The notes under the pieces are model-generated. The model saw nothing but the letters and a program-made list of their open reading frames with translations, was not told the origin of the DNA and ran no database searches. From assembly GCF_040549045.1 (NCBI RefSeq), contig NZ_JBEWTB010000002.1, forward strand, positions 4,204,501 to 4,268,500: a stretch of DNA of 64,000 nucleotides, written 5' to 3'. Positions within the stretch are counted from its first letter, which is position 1. Every line of letters begins with the position of its first letter. Below are positions 16,624-25,946 of this stretch, piece by piece. The position numbers and the translations under genes were made by a program. The DNA is from Endozoicomonas sp. NE40 (GTDB lineage: Bacteria; Pseudomonadota; Gammaproteobacteria; Pseudomonadales; Endozoicomonadaceae).

Positions 16624-16668
16624 CAAGTGTTGTTAAAACAAGTGTTGCTCAAACAAGTGCTGTTCTAG
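16624..16668 (+). repeat. Three tandem 15-bp repeats upstream of nqrA
   Basis: CAAGTGTTGTTAAAA (16624-16638), CAAGTGTTGCTCAAA (16639-16653) and a diverged third unit beginning CAAGTGCTGTT (16654-16668). Confidence 0.75.
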
Positions 16669-16747
16669 CGAGGATTGGTTGTCATTTGTCGTTCATCGGA
16701 GAGGCGGGTTATTCCTGACCTGAAAATTGATTGATTAGGCGAAAGGT

Positions 16748-18070
16748 ATGATCAAAATCAAACAGGGGCTGGATCTCCCGATTTCAGGATCGCCTGAACA
16801 GACCATTACAGAGGGCCGAGCGGTACGCTCCGTCGCTGTGATCGGTTCTGACTACGTAGGCATGAAGCCTACGATGGCGATCGCTGCTGGAGATCGAGTT
16901 AAAAAAGGGCAACTGCTCTTTACCGACAAAAAAACACCAGGAGTGCGTTACACCGCTCCTGCCAGTGGCACCATTGCTGCTGTGAACCGTGGTGAAAAGC
17001 GTGTTCTTCAGTCTGTTGTAATCGATATCGATGGCAACGAAGAAGAAACCTTTACTGCCTACAAAACTGAAGAGCTGGCTGGTCTGACTGCCGAGCAGGT
17101 TCAGGAGAACCTGAACGAGTCCGGTCTGTGGACTGCACTGCGCACCCGTCCGTTCAGCAAAGTGCCTGAGCTGGGTTCCCGTCCGAACTCTGTCTTTGTG
17201 ACCGCTATCGACACTCACCCTCTGGCAGCAAACCCGGAAGTGGTTATCGCTGAGCACAAGGAAGCGTTTGAGACCGGTATCACTGTTCTGGGCAAACTGA
17301 GCGGCGGCAAGATCTTCCTGTGTAAAGCACCGGGCGCACGCATTCCTGCGAGCATCGCTACTGCTGAAGAGTTCGACGGTCCTCACCCTGCAGGTCTGGC
17401 TGGTACTCACATCCATTTCCTGGACCCTGTGAGCGCTAACAAGACTGTCTGGACCATTAGCTATCAGGACGTCATCGCTGTCGGCAAACTGTTTACCACC
17501 GGTAAATTGTTTACTGACCGTGTCGTTGCCCTGGCCGGTCCACAGGTTGAAAAGCCACGTCTGGTTCGCACCCGTCTGGGCGCCAACACCGACGAGCTGA
17601 CCGCTGGCGAAATGAAAGCCGGTACCAACCGTGTGATTTCCGGTTCCGTATTCGGTGGCCGTACCGCTGAAGGCGCTTTTGCTTTCCTGGGTCGTTACCA
17701 CAACCAGCTGTCCGTTCTGGAAAACAGCGATGAGCGTCTGTTCCTCGGCTGGGCTAATCCAACGGTTAAGCGTCACTCTGTACTGAAAGTGCTGTTCGGT
17801 CGTAAGAATCTGGACTTCACGACTACAACCAACGGTGGCGAGCGTGCCATGGTTCCGGTTGGTCAGTATGAAAAAGTGATGCCTCTGGATGTTCTGGCGA
17901 CTCAGCTGCTGCGTGCCATTGTGGTAGGCGACACTGAGCAGGCTCAGAAACTGGGCGCGCTGGAACTGGACGAAGAAGATTTGTCCCTGTGCTCTTATGT
18001 GTGCGCGGGCAAGTACGAGTACGGTCCGATCCTGCGTGACAACCTGACTCGTATTGAAGTGGAGGGCTGA
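16748..18070 (+). CDS. nqrA: Na+-translocating NADH:quinone reductase subunit A
   Basis: 440 residues beginning MIKIKQGLDLPISG, characteristic of NqrA. It is a peripheral cytoplasmic subunit of the six-subunit Na+ pump that couples NADH oxidation by quinone to sodium export. The hallmark GGKIFLCKAPGARIP and HPAGLAGTHIHFLDPV segments are present. First gene of nqrABCDEF; the GAAAGG ribosome site ends a few bases before the ATG. A sodium pump fits a marine organism. Confidence 0.97.
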   Translation: MIKIKQGLDLPISGSPEQTITEGRAVRSVAVIGSDYVGMKPTMAIAAGDRVKKGQLLFTDKKTPGVRYTAPASGTIAAVNRGEKRVLQSVVIDIDGNEEETFTAYKTEELAGLTAEQVQENLNESGLWTALRTRPFSKVPELGSRPNSVFVTAIDTHPLAANPEVVIAEHKEAFETGITVLGKLSGGKIFLCKAPGARIPASIATAEEFDGPHPAGLAGTHIHFLDPVSANKTVWTISYQDVIAVGKLFTTGKLFTDRVVALAGPQVEKPRLVRTRLGANTDELTAGEMKAGTNRVISGSVFGGRTAEGAFAFLGRYHNQLSVLENSDERLFLGWANPTVKRHSVLKVLFGRKNLDFTTTTNGGERAMVPVGQYEKVMPLDVLATQLLRAIVVGDTEQAQKLGALELDEEDLSLCSYVCAGKYEYGPILRDNLTRIEVEG

Positions 18071-18076
18071 TCCGTC

Positions 18077-19274
18077 ATGGCACTCAGAAAAATCCTTGAC
18101 TCTCTCGAGCCCCACTTTACCAAAGGTGGTCAGTACGAGAAGTTTTACGCACTGTTTGAAGCGGCAGACTCTCTGTTCTACTCCGTTCCAAACAAAACTC
18201 ACAACACTTCCCACGTTCGCGACGCAGTTGACCTGAAGCGTATGATGGGTATCGTCTGGTTCTGTGCCTTCCCTGCCATGTTCTTTGGTATGTGGAACAT
18301 CGGTTACCAGGCGAACACTGCCATTGCCGGTGGTCTGGCTGCGCCATCTGACTGGCACGGCTGGATCATCAACCTGCTGGCGGGTCATAACCCGGCAAGC
18401 CTGTGGGACAACATGGTCTACGGTGCCGCGTACTTCCTGCCGGTTTACATTGTGACCTTTGCGGCCGGTGTATCTCTGGGAAATCCTGTTCGCGATCACC
18501 CGCAAGCACGAAGTCAACGAAGGTTTCTTCGTTACCTCTATCCTGTTTGCCCTGATCGTTCCACCTTCGATTCCTCTGTGGCAGGTAGCCCTGGGTATTT
18601 CCTTCGGTGTTGTCATCGGTAAGGAAGTATTCGGTGGTACCGGTAAGAACTTCCTGAACCCGGCCCTGACAGGTCGTGCGTTCCTGTTCTTTGCTTATCC
18701 GGCACAGATTTCCGGTGACCTGGTATGGACAGCCGTTGACGGTTTCTCCGGTGCGACAGCACTGAGCGTTGCCCAGCAGGGCGGTGTGGAAGCTCTGTCT
18801 CACATGATGACCTGGACTCAGGCATTCATCGGTACCATGCAGGGTTCCATGGGTGAAACCTCTACTCTGGCGATCTTCCTTGGTGGCGCGGTTCTGCTGT
18901 TTACCGGCATCGCTTCCTGGAGAATTGTGGCAGGTACCATGCTGGGCATGATCGCGACTGCGACCCTGTTCAACCTGATCGGTTCCGATACCAACGCCAT
19001 GTTCGCTCTGCCGTGGTACTGGCACCTGGTACTGGGCGGCTTTGCCTTTGGTCTGATTTTCATGACCACTGACCCGGTTTCCGCGTCAATGACTAACACG
19101 GGTCGCTGGTTCTACGGTGCCCTGATCGGTGTCATGGTGATCCTGATTCGTACTGTTAACCCGGCTTATCCGGAAGGTATGATGCTGGCTATCCTGTTCG
19201 CCAACCTGTTTGCGCCGCTGATTGACCACTTTGTGGTTGAAGCCAACATCAAGCGTAGGGAGGCTCGTGCCTGA
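18077..19274 (+). pseudogene. nqrB: nqrB, broken by a single-base insertion near 18474
   Basis: The first frame (from 18077) gives a good NqrB N-terminus up to IVTFAAGV; homology then continues in the next frame from WEILFAITRKHEVNEGFF to NIKRREARA at 19274. Removing one C at about 18474 turns TATCTCTGG into TATTCTGG and restores V-F-W-E across the junction and a protein of about 398 residues, close to the family's length. NqrB is the large membrane subunit with covalent FMN (motif SGATALS, present). All other nqr genes are intact, so a sequence error is more likely than loss of the pump. Confidence 0.85.
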
Positions 19275-20068
19275 TGGGTAACGATTCTATTAAAAAGACC
19301 CTGCTGGTCACCATCCTGCTGTCTCTGGCCTGCTCTATCGTGGTGTCATTTGCAGCGGTGTCCCTGAAGCCAATTCAGGATCAGAACGTCGTTCTGGACG
19401 TACAGCGTAACATTCTGAGCATTTCCGGTCTGGCGCAAAACGCCAAGTCACTGGATGCTGCAGAGGTTGAGAAACTGTACGCACAGGTGAGACCTGCTCT
19501 GGTTGACCTGAAAACCGGTAAATACGTTCAGGCTTCCGAAAAGGAAATTGCTGCTTACGATCAGCGTGCTGCGGCGAAAGATCCGGCTGAGTCCCGTGCT
19601 CTGAAAGGTTCTCAGGACATTGCCAGCATCAACCGTCAGGCCAATGTTGCCAAGGTTTACCTGATTGAGAAAGACGGTAAAACGGAAAGCATCATGCTGC
19701 CAGTACACGGCTATGGTCTGTGGTCTACCATGTACGGCTTCCTGGCCCTGGACATCAACGACCTGGACACTGTCGTAGGTTTTGGTTTCTACGATCAGGC
19801 GGAAACTCCGGGTCTGGGTGGTGAAGTTGACAACCCAACCTGGAAAGGTCGCTGGCCTGGCAAGAAGGTATACGACACCAAGGGTGACGTGGCTCTGCAC
19901 GTAATCAAGGGCGCTGTTGATCCTTCCAACCCGAATGCGTCTGAGCAGATCGATGGTCTGGCAGGTGCAACCCTGACCGCGAATGGCGTGTCCAACCTGC
20001 TCCAGTTCTGGATGGGTGACCAGGGCTTCAAGCCATTCCTGACTAACCTGAAAGCGGGAGATGCGTAA
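19274..20068 (+). CDS. nqrC: Na+-NQR subunit C
   Basis: 264 residues with one N-terminal membrane helix (residues 9-31) and a periplasmic FMN-binding domain. The flavinylation threonine lies in DGLAGATLTANG, where the common SGAT is AGAT. GLGGEVDNPTWKGRWPG is also typical. The start overlaps the nqrB stop by one base (TGATG). Confidence 0.95.
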   Translation: MGNDSIKKTLLVTILLSLACSIVVSFAAVSLKPIQDQNVVLDVQRNILSISGLAQNAKSLDAAEVEKLYAQVRPALVDLKTGKYVQASEKEIAAYDQRAAAKDPAESRALKGSQDIASINRQANVAKVYLIEKDGKTESIMLPVHGYGLWSTMYGFLALDINDLDTVVGFGFYDQAETPGLGGEVDNPTWKGRWPGKKVYDTKGDVALHVIKGAVDPSNPNASEQIDGLAGATLTANGVSNLLQFWMGDQGFKPFLTNLKAGDA

Positions 20069-20733
20069 TGGCTGAGAAGGCTAAAGACATCCTGCTGGAA
20101 CCGGTCGTAAAAAATAACCCGGTAACGCTGCAGATCCTTGGTATCTGTTCTGCGCTGGCGGTGACCACCAGCATGCAGGTGAGTCTGGTAATGGCGATTG
20201 CTGTAATCGCCGTATGTACCTGCTCTAACCTCGTGGTATCCCTGATCCGTAACCACATTCCTAACAGTATTCGAATCATCTGTCAGATGACCGTTATTGC
20301 TTCTCTGGTAATCGTGGTTGATCAGGTACTGAAAGCTTACGCTTACGACATCTCCAAGCAGCTGTCGGTATTCGTAGGTCTTATCATCACCAACTGTATC
20401 GTTATGGGTCGTGCGGAAGCCTTCGCCATGAAGAACGGTCCTCAACTGTCCGCTCTGGACGGTTTTGGTAACGGTCTGGGTTACGGTGCGGTTCTGCTGG
20501 TGGTTGCATTCTTCCGTGAGCTGTTCGGTGCGGGCAACCTGTTTGGTATTGAAATCATGCAGACCGTGAACAATGGTGGCTGGTACGTACCAAACGGTCT
20601 GATGCTGCTGGCGCCCAGTGCGTTCTTCCTGATCGGTCTGCTGATCTGGGCGATTCGTACTTACGATGCCAGGCAGATTGAAGAGCCTGAATTCAAGATG
20701 GCTCCTAATTCTAAGTTCAGCGAGGCGCACTAA
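20068..20733 (+). CDS. nqrD: Na+-NQR subunit D
   Basis: 221 residues, six-helix membrane protein of the NqrDE/RnfAE family with NPVTLQILGICSALAVT at the N-terminus and NCIVMGRAEAFAM in the middle. NqrD and NqrE form an inverted-topology pair holding a 2Fe-2S centre through Cys residues in the half-helices. The start overlaps the nqrC stop. Confidence 0.96.
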   Translation: MAEKAKDILLEPVVKNNPVTLQILGICSALAVTTSMQVSLVMAIAVIAVCTCSNLVVSLIRNHIPNSIRIICQMTVIASLVIVVDQVLKAYAYDISKQLSVFVGLIITNCIVMGRAEAFAMKNGPQLSALDGFGNGLGYGAVLLVVAFFRELFGAGNLFGIEIMQTVNNGGWYVPNGLMLLAPSAFFLIGLLIWAIRTYDARQIEEPEFKMAPNSKFSEAH

Positions 20734-20736
20734 ACC

Positions 20737-21333
20737 GTGGAACATTTCATCTCACTTTTTGTGAAAGCAGTGTTCGTGGAAAACATGGCGCTGGCTTTCT
20801 TCCTGGGTATGTGTACCTTCCTGGCGGTGTCCAAGCAGGTTAAAACATCCCTGGGTCTGGGTGTAGCGGTAACCGCTGTACTGGCCATCACTGTACCGGT
20901 AAACAACCTGATCTATCAGAACGTGCTGCGCGAAGGCGCGCTGGTAGCAGGCGTTGACCTGAGCTTCCTGGGCCTGATCACTTACATCGGTGTGATCGCG
21001 GCCCTGGTACAGATCCTGGAAATGTTCCTGGATAAATATGTACCGGCTCTCTACAACGCCCTGGGTGTGTTCCTGCCGTTGATCACCGTAAACTGCGCGA
21101 TCATGGGTGCTTCCCTGTTCATGGTACAGCGTGAGTACGATCTGGCTGAATCTGTTGTGTTCGGTCTGGGTTCTGGTGTGGGCTGGGCGCTGGCAATCGC
21201 TGCGCTGGCAGGTATCCGCGAAAAGCTGAAGTACAGCGACGTGCCTGCAGGTCTGCGTGGTCTGGGCATCACCTTCATCACTGTTGGTCTGATGTCCCTG
21301 GGCTTCCTGTCCTTCTCTGGCATTCAGCTGTAA
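20737..21333 (+). CDS. nqrE: Na+-NQR subunit E
   Basis: 198 residues from a GTG start at 20737, three bases after the nqrD stop; the N-terminus MEHFISLFVKAVFVENMAL matches the family. Membrane partner of NqrD; GMCTFLAVSKQVKT and NCAIMGASLFMV contain the conserved cysteines. Confidence 0.96.
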   Translation: MEHFISLFVKAVFVENMALAFFLGMCTFLAVSKQVKTSLGLGVAVTAVLAITVPVNNLIYQNVLREGALVAGVDLSFLGLITYIGVIAALVQILEMFLDKYVPALYNALGVFLPLITVNCAIMGASLFMVQREYDLAESVVFGLGSGVGWALAIAALAGIREKLKYSDVPAGLRGLGITFITVGLMSLGFLSFSGIQL

Positions 21334-21349
21334 GAGGATCGCGTAAGTT

Positions 21350-22579
21350 ATGGATTTAAACATTATTTATGGCGTAGCCATTTTTACCGTGATCGTGCTG
21401 ACGCTCGTAGCGGTAATTCTGGCAGCTCGCTCCAAGCTGGTAAGCACCGGTGATGTCACCATCGACATCAACGAAGACCCGGAAAAAGCAGTAACGACAC
21501 CTGCCGGTGGCAAGCTGTTGACTACTCTGGCCGGCTCCGGTGTATTCCTGCCTTCCGCCTGTGGCGGTGGTGGTACCTGTGCGCAGTGTACCTGTAAGGT
21601 TCTGGACGGTGGCGGTGAAATGCTGCCAACCGAACGCGCTCACTTCACCAAGCGTGAAGAAAAGGAAGGCTGGCGTCTGGCGTGTCAGGTTGCTGTAAAA
21701 CAGGACATGAAGATCGAAGTTGAAGAAGAGCTGTTCGGTGTTAAGAAGTGGGAGTGCGAGGTTGTTTCCAACGACAACCAGGCGACTTTCATTAAAGAGC
21801 TGGTTCTGAAGCTGCCTGAAGGCGAAGACGTTAACTTCCGCGCCGGTGGTTACGTTCAGCTGGAATGTCCTCCGCACGAAGTTCACTACAAGGACTTCGA
21901 GATTCAGGAAGAGTACCGTGGCGACTGGGACAAGTTCGACCAGTGGAAGTACACCTCCAAGGTAGACGAAACCACTATCCGTGCTTACTCTATGGCGAAC
22001 TATCCGGAAGAGAAGGGTCTGTTGAAGTTCAACATCCGTATCGCTTCTCCACCTCCGGGTCAGGATCACCTGCCACCGGGCAAGATGTCCTCTTACGTCT
22101 TCAACCTGAAGCCAGGCGACAAGATGGCTGTATACGGACCATTCGGTGAGTTCTTTGCGAAGGACACCGACGCCGAAATGGTATTCGTTGGTGGTGGTGC
22201 GGGTATGGCGCCAATGCGCTCCCATATCTTCGATCAGCTGAAGCGTCTGTCTTCCAAGCGTAAGATCTCTTTCTGGTACGGTGCACGTTCCCTGCGTGAA
22301 GCGTTCTACGTAGAAGAGTTCGACAAACTGGCTGAAGAAAATGAAAACTTCACCTGGCATCTGGCGCTGTCCGATCCTCTGCCTGAGGACAACTGGACAG
22401 GCTACACCGGCTTCATTCATCAGGTACTGCTGGACAACTACCTGAGCAAGCATGAAGCACCTGAAGACTGCGAATTCTACATGTGTGGACCACCCATGAT
22501 GAACCAGGCAGTCATCAAGATGCTGGAAGACCAGGGCGTTGAGCCTGAAAACATTCTGCTGGACGACTTTGGCGGTTAA
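21350..22579 (+). CDS. nqrF: Na+-NQR subunit F (NADH-oxidising flavoprotein)
   Basis: 409 residues. One N-terminal membrane helix, then a ferredoxin domain with the 2Fe-2S cysteines in PSACGGGGTCAQCTC and RLACQV, then an FAD/NADH reductase domain with RAYSMANYP (FAD) and VGGGAGMAPMRSH (NADH). It is the electron entry point of the pump. Last gene of the operon, followed by a terminator. Confidence 0.97.
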   Translation: MDLNIIYGVAIFTVIVLTLVAVILAARSKLVSTGDVTIDINEDPEKAVTTPAGGKLLTTLAGSGVFLPSACGGGGTCAQCTCKVLDGGGEMLPTERAHFTKREEKEGWRLACQVAVKQDMKIEVEEELFGVKKWECEVVSNDNQATFIKELVLKLPEGEDVNFRAGGYVQLECPPHEVHYKDFEIQEEYRGDWDKFDQWKYTSKVDETTIRAYSMANYPEEKGLLKFNIRIASPPPGQDHLPPGKMSSYVFNLKPGDKMAVYGPFGEFFAKDTDAEMVFVGGGAGMAPMRSHIFDQLKRLSSKRKISFWYGARSLREAFYVEEFDKLAEENENFTWHLALSDPLPEDNWTGYTGFIHQVLLDNYLSKHEAPEDCEFYMCGPPMMNQAVIKMLEDQGVEPENILLDDFGG

Positions 22580-22630
22580 GCTGAAGGCTTTGATGGTTTA
22601 TCCATCCGTCTGACGACAGAAGATGTTTAG

Positions 22631-22668
22631 AAAATGCCGGGGGCTGCAAAGCTTCCGGCATTTTTTGT
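22631..22668 (+). terminator. Intrinsic terminator after nqrF
   Basis: AAAATGCCGG (22631-22640) pairs with CCGGCATTTT (22655-22664), with a further AGCTT/GGCT pairing inside the loop and a T-run to 22666. Confidence 0.9.
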
Positions 22669-22754
22669 TATAAGACCTGCAAGCAACTGGAATTTGAAAA
22701 GCTTCATCACCATGAACTATGTTTCAGTAGTTCGGAGCTAGTCGGTTTTCCAGG

Positions 22755-24368
22755 ATGTCTGCTTTAAACGACAATGATACCCAGTCAATCAGTCCTTTTG
22801 AATTCAAGGACCAACTGCTTAATATTGCTTCCTCTCATGCCGATCGCATGATGCTGAATGCCGGGCGAGGCAACCCCAATTTTCTTGCGATTGCACCCAG
22901 GCGGGCTTTTCTGCAACTGGGGGAATTTGCCCTGCAGGAAGCGGAGCGGTCTTACTCCTACCTGAACAGCGGTTTTGGGGGGTTGCCTGAAACGGATGGC
23001 ATGTTGCAGCGTTTTGAGGTGTTTCGCCATAACCATGAAGACGCTGATGGCATGCGCTTTATTCAGGCGGCGCTGTCTCTGGTTAAGGATCAGCTGGGCA
23101 TATTGCCTGAACAACTGCTGGCTGAGATGGTCAATGCCTCGCTGGGCTGTTATTACCCGCAGCCAATGGCGATGCTGCAATACTTTGAGCCGGTAGTAAA
23201 GGCTTACCTTCGGCAGGAGTTGTGCAACGGGTTGAAAGCCGGTGGTGATTTTCACCTGTTTGCTACCGAAGGTGGCACGGCCGCCATGAGCTATATTTTT
23301 CAGTCATTGCATGCCAACGGTTTGCTGTTAGCAGGCGACAAGATAGCACTGCTGACTCCGATTTTTACGCCCTATCTCGAGATTCCGGAACTGGCTGATT
23401 ACCAGCTGCATATAGTTGAGCTGGAAGCAGACGAGGAAAATAATTGGCAGTTGTCGTGTGATGAACTCTGTAAACTGAATGATCCTGATATTAAGCTGCT
23501 CTGCCTTGTCAATCCCAGCAATCCACCCTCTGTTGCCCTGAGTCAGTCATCACTTCAGGAGATCACGCGCCTGATCCAGACTGTACGGCAGGACTTGTTG
23601 GTGGTGACGGATGATGTTTATGCAACCTTTGCAGACAGTTTTGTATCCTTGTTTGCCACCTGTCCGCGCAATACTCTGTGTGTTTACTCTTTTTCCAAGT
23701 TCTTTGGGGCAACAGGCTGGCGGTTGGGGGTGATTGCCCTGCATGAAGATACGGTTTATGACCAGTTGTTGCAGGATCAGGGCGGCAATGAAGCCAATGG
23801 GGGAGTAAACGCCCGCTACGCTTCTATATCTTCTGAACCGGCGAAGTTGTCGTTCCTTGAGCGACTGGTGGCGGACAGCCGTTCGGTGGCTTTGCATCAC
23901 AGTGCAGGGCTGTCGGCGCCACAGCAATTGCAGATGACACTGTTTGCCCTGAGCAGCCTGATTGACAGTGAAGGCCACTATCAACGCGGTGCCAAGCGGC
24001 TGATTCGTTCCCGTTATCAAACCCTTTACCAGAATATCGGTTTTCCGGAGGAGCCGGAGGAATGCATTGTGGGTTATTACACACTGCTGGATCTGGAGCT
24101 GCTGGCCAGTCGGCTGCATGGTCAGGCTTTTGCCGACTGGTTTCTGGGACGTCACAGCTGTGCAGAGTTTCTTTTCCGACTGGCTGATGAAACGGGTATT
24201 GTACTGTTACCTGCTGCTGGTTTTGATGTGCGTGTCCCTGCGGTGCGGGTTTCGCTCGCCAATCTGACCATTGCTAATTATGCTGCTATTGGTCAGTTTG
24301 CCCGGCAGGTGCTGGATGAGTTTTTTCAGGAGTATTGTCAGGAGCGGGATCACTCTCTGAATTGTTGA
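22755..24368 (+). CDS. asdA: Aspartate 4-decarboxylase / aspartate aminotransferase
   Basis: 537 residues, matching the unusually long PLP fold-type I aspartate beta-decarboxylases (about 533). NAGRGNPNFLAIAPRRAFLQLG at the N-terminus is diagnostic. The PLP lysine (about 315) is in SFSKFFGATGWRLG, and NPSNPP precedes it. The enzyme turns L-aspartate into L-alanine and CO2. The next gene encodes a DcuA-type carrier able to import aspartate, which would feed this enzyme. In other bacteria the partner is usually AspT, so the pairing here is a variation. Confidence 0.88.
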   Translation: MSALNDNDTQSISPFEFKDQLLNIASSHADRMMLNAGRGNPNFLAIAPRRAFLQLGEFALQEAERSYSYLNSGFGGLPETDGMLQRFEVFRHNHEDADGMRFIQAALSLVKDQLGILPEQLLAEMVNASLGCYYPQPMAMLQYFEPVVKAYLRQELCNGLKAGGDFHLFATEGGTAAMSYIFQSLHANGLLLAGDKIALLTPIFTPYLEIPELADYQLHIVELEADEENNWQLSCDELCKLNDPDIKLLCLVNPSNPPSVALSQSSLQEITRLIQTVRQDLLVVTDDVYATFADSFVSLFATCPRNTLCVYSFSKFFGATGWRLGVIALHEDTVYDQLLQDQGGNEANGGVNARYASISSEPAKLSFLERLVADSRSVALHHSAGLSAPQQLQMTLFALSSLIDSEGHYQRGAKRLIRSRYQTLYQNIGFPEEPEECIVGYYTLLDLELLASRLHGQAFADWFLGRHSCAEFLFRLADETGIVLLPAAGFDVRVPAVRVSLANLTIANYAAIGQFARQVLDEFFQEYCQERDHSLNC

Positions 24369-24561
24369 CTGTCGTATCGGGTAGCTCAGTTATGACAGAA
24401 CATGTATCGACTGACTGGATAATCAGGTTTAATTGATTATCGTTGCCCTTACACATGAAACCTTGATAACCACAGACATGCTTTATACTCAGTGAGCAAA
24501 TCTGAACGTTTGTTGATCAAGAGAGTGCTTGCCATTCGTTTTATTGTCATTGGAGCTGCTT

Positions 24562-25863
24562 ATGGTCTGGGTTCAGCTGGTTGTCGTTCTGTTGTGTATT
24601 TATCTGGGTTCCCGTCTGGGTAGTATCGGTGTTGGTTTTGCTGGCGCCATTGGCGTTCTGATTCTCACGCTGGGTTTGGGTCTTGAGCCTGGTGCTATTC
24701 CTGTTGACGTTATCCTCATCATTATGACCGTTATTGGTGCTGTTGCTTCCATACAGGTCGCGGGCGGTTTGGACTGGCTGGTTAAAAGAGCAGAGATGAT
24801 TCTGCGCAGCCAGCCCAGATACATCACCATTCTGGCACCAGCAGTCACTTATTTTATGACGTTGCTGGCTGGCACGGGGCATACTGCCTTTTCAACATTG
24901 CCGGTTATCGCTGAGGTGGCTAAAGAAAATGGTGTGCGCCCATCCCGACCATTAAGTATTGCGGTAATCGCCTCTCAGGTTGCGATTACCGCATCGCCGG
25001 TATCTGCTGCTATTGTTGTCTTCAGTGATTTTCTGGAACCCTACAATGTGGGCTATCTGGACTTACTGGCGATCTCTATTCCTACTTCTTTTCTGGCGGT
25101 TATGCTGACGGCCTGTGTCTGCAATTTTCTGGGCCTGGACCTTGAAAAAGACGATATCTATCAGGAGCGTCTGGCAGCGGGCCTGATCAGAAAGCGTCAG
25201 CATGATGAGCGGGCAACCCCGAAAGTCACAGCAGGTCTTTCAGTTCTTATTTTTGCGATCAGTATTCTGGCTGTGGTGATTTATGCAACAGTCATCAGTC
25301 CGACGGTTGGGCTGATTGAAAATCCGATTTTGTCCCGTGATTCAGCCATTATGCTGTTTATGATGTTTGCCGCCTGCATGATTGTCATACTGTGTAAGAT
25401 TGATACCAACGATATTATTAAGGCTCAGACGTTCAGGTCCGGTATGAGTGCTGCAATGTGTGTACTGGGTGTTGCATGGCTGGGTAATACGTTTGTGGGG
25501 GCTCACATTGATAGTATTCAGGCGATGGCTGGTGATATTCTGGCTGGTTACCCGTGGCTACTGGCGGTGACTCTGTTCTTTGCTTCCATGCTGCTGTATT
25601 CACAGGCTGCTACAACCCGGGCGCTGATGCCTGCTGCCCTGGCTCTGGTTGATCCGGTAACTGCTATTGCCTCTTTCGCTGCGGTATCAGCCCTGTTTGT
25701 ACTGCCGACCTACCCGACACTGCTGGCTGCGGTTGAGATGGATGAAACAGGCTCTACACGAATTGGCAAACTGGTGTTTAACCATCCGTTCTTCCTGCCG
25801 GGAACCCTGTGTATCACGCTGTGTGTGTCGTTTGGTTTTGTGCTTGCCCCGATAGTTATCTGA
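24562..25863 (+). CDS. dcuA: C4-dicarboxylate transporter DcuA
   Basis: 433 residues from the ATG at 24562, identical in length to E. coli DcuA; GGAG lies just upstream, and an earlier TTG at 24529 is rejected. Very high similarity along the chain, including VAGGLDWLVKRAEMILR, LLAGTGHTAFSTLPVIAEVA, LLYSQAATTRALMP and GKLVFNHPFFLPGTL. Multi-spanning inner-membrane exchanger of aspartate, fumarate, malate and succinate. Weak promoter-like boxes TTGATA (24463) and TATACT (24484) precede it; no FNR site was found. Confidence 0.93.
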   Translation: MVWVQLVVVLLCIYLGSRLGSIGVGFAGAIGVLILTLGLGLEPGAIPVDVILIIMTVIGAVASIQVAGGLDWLVKRAEMILRSQPRYITILAPAVTYFMTLLAGTGHTAFSTLPVIAEVAKENGVRPSRPLSIAVIASQVAITASPVSAAIVVFSDFLEPYNVGYLDLLAISIPTSFLAVMLTACVCNFLGLDLEKDDIYQERLAAGLIRKRQHDERATPKVTAGLSVLIFAISILAVVIYATVISPTVGLIENPILSRDSAIMLFMMFAACMIVILCKIDTNDIIKAQTFRSGMSAAMCVLGVAWLGNTFVGAHIDSIQAMAGDILAGYPWLLAVTLFFASMLLYSQAATTRALMPAALALVDPVTAIASFAAVSALFVLPTYPTLLAAVEMDETGSTRIGKLVFNHPFFLPGTLCITLCVSFGFVLAPIVI

Positions 25864-25898
25864 CGATAGTTATCTGATTTTACTCCGGCCTGATAGCA

Positions 25899-25923
25899 GA
25901 AAGCCCCGGAAACCGGGGCTTTC
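25899..25923. terminator. Bidirectional terminator candidate between dcuA and valS
   Basis: An 11-bp perfect stem (GAAAGCCCCGG with CCGGGGCTTTC) around AAA, placed between the convergent stop codons. The T-runs are short on both strands. Confidence 0.6.
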
Positions 25924-25946
25924 GTGAGCCTGCTCAGCAGAAATGA

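Larger units (their letters stand above)
15975..16747. other. 773-bp intergenic region between chrA-like genes and nqrA
   Basis: No convincing gene. It contains five 17-bp tandem units (16400-16484), an intrinsic-terminator-like hairpin on the + strand (16543-16584) and three 15-bp tandem units (16624-16668). The nqrA ribosome site (GAAAGG) is at its end. Two reverse-strand ORFs (16203-16430, 16247-16609) overlap the repeats and look like chance frames. Confidence 0.7.

Noticed and set aside
16784..18616. 610-codon open frame antisense to nqrA/nqrB
   Set aside because: A shadow of the codon bias of nqr genes; composition is not protein-like and nqrA is certain on the other strand.
24421..24561. 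FNR box upstream of dcuA
   Set aside because: Several TTGAT half-sites occur, but none has an ATCAA partner at four bases.
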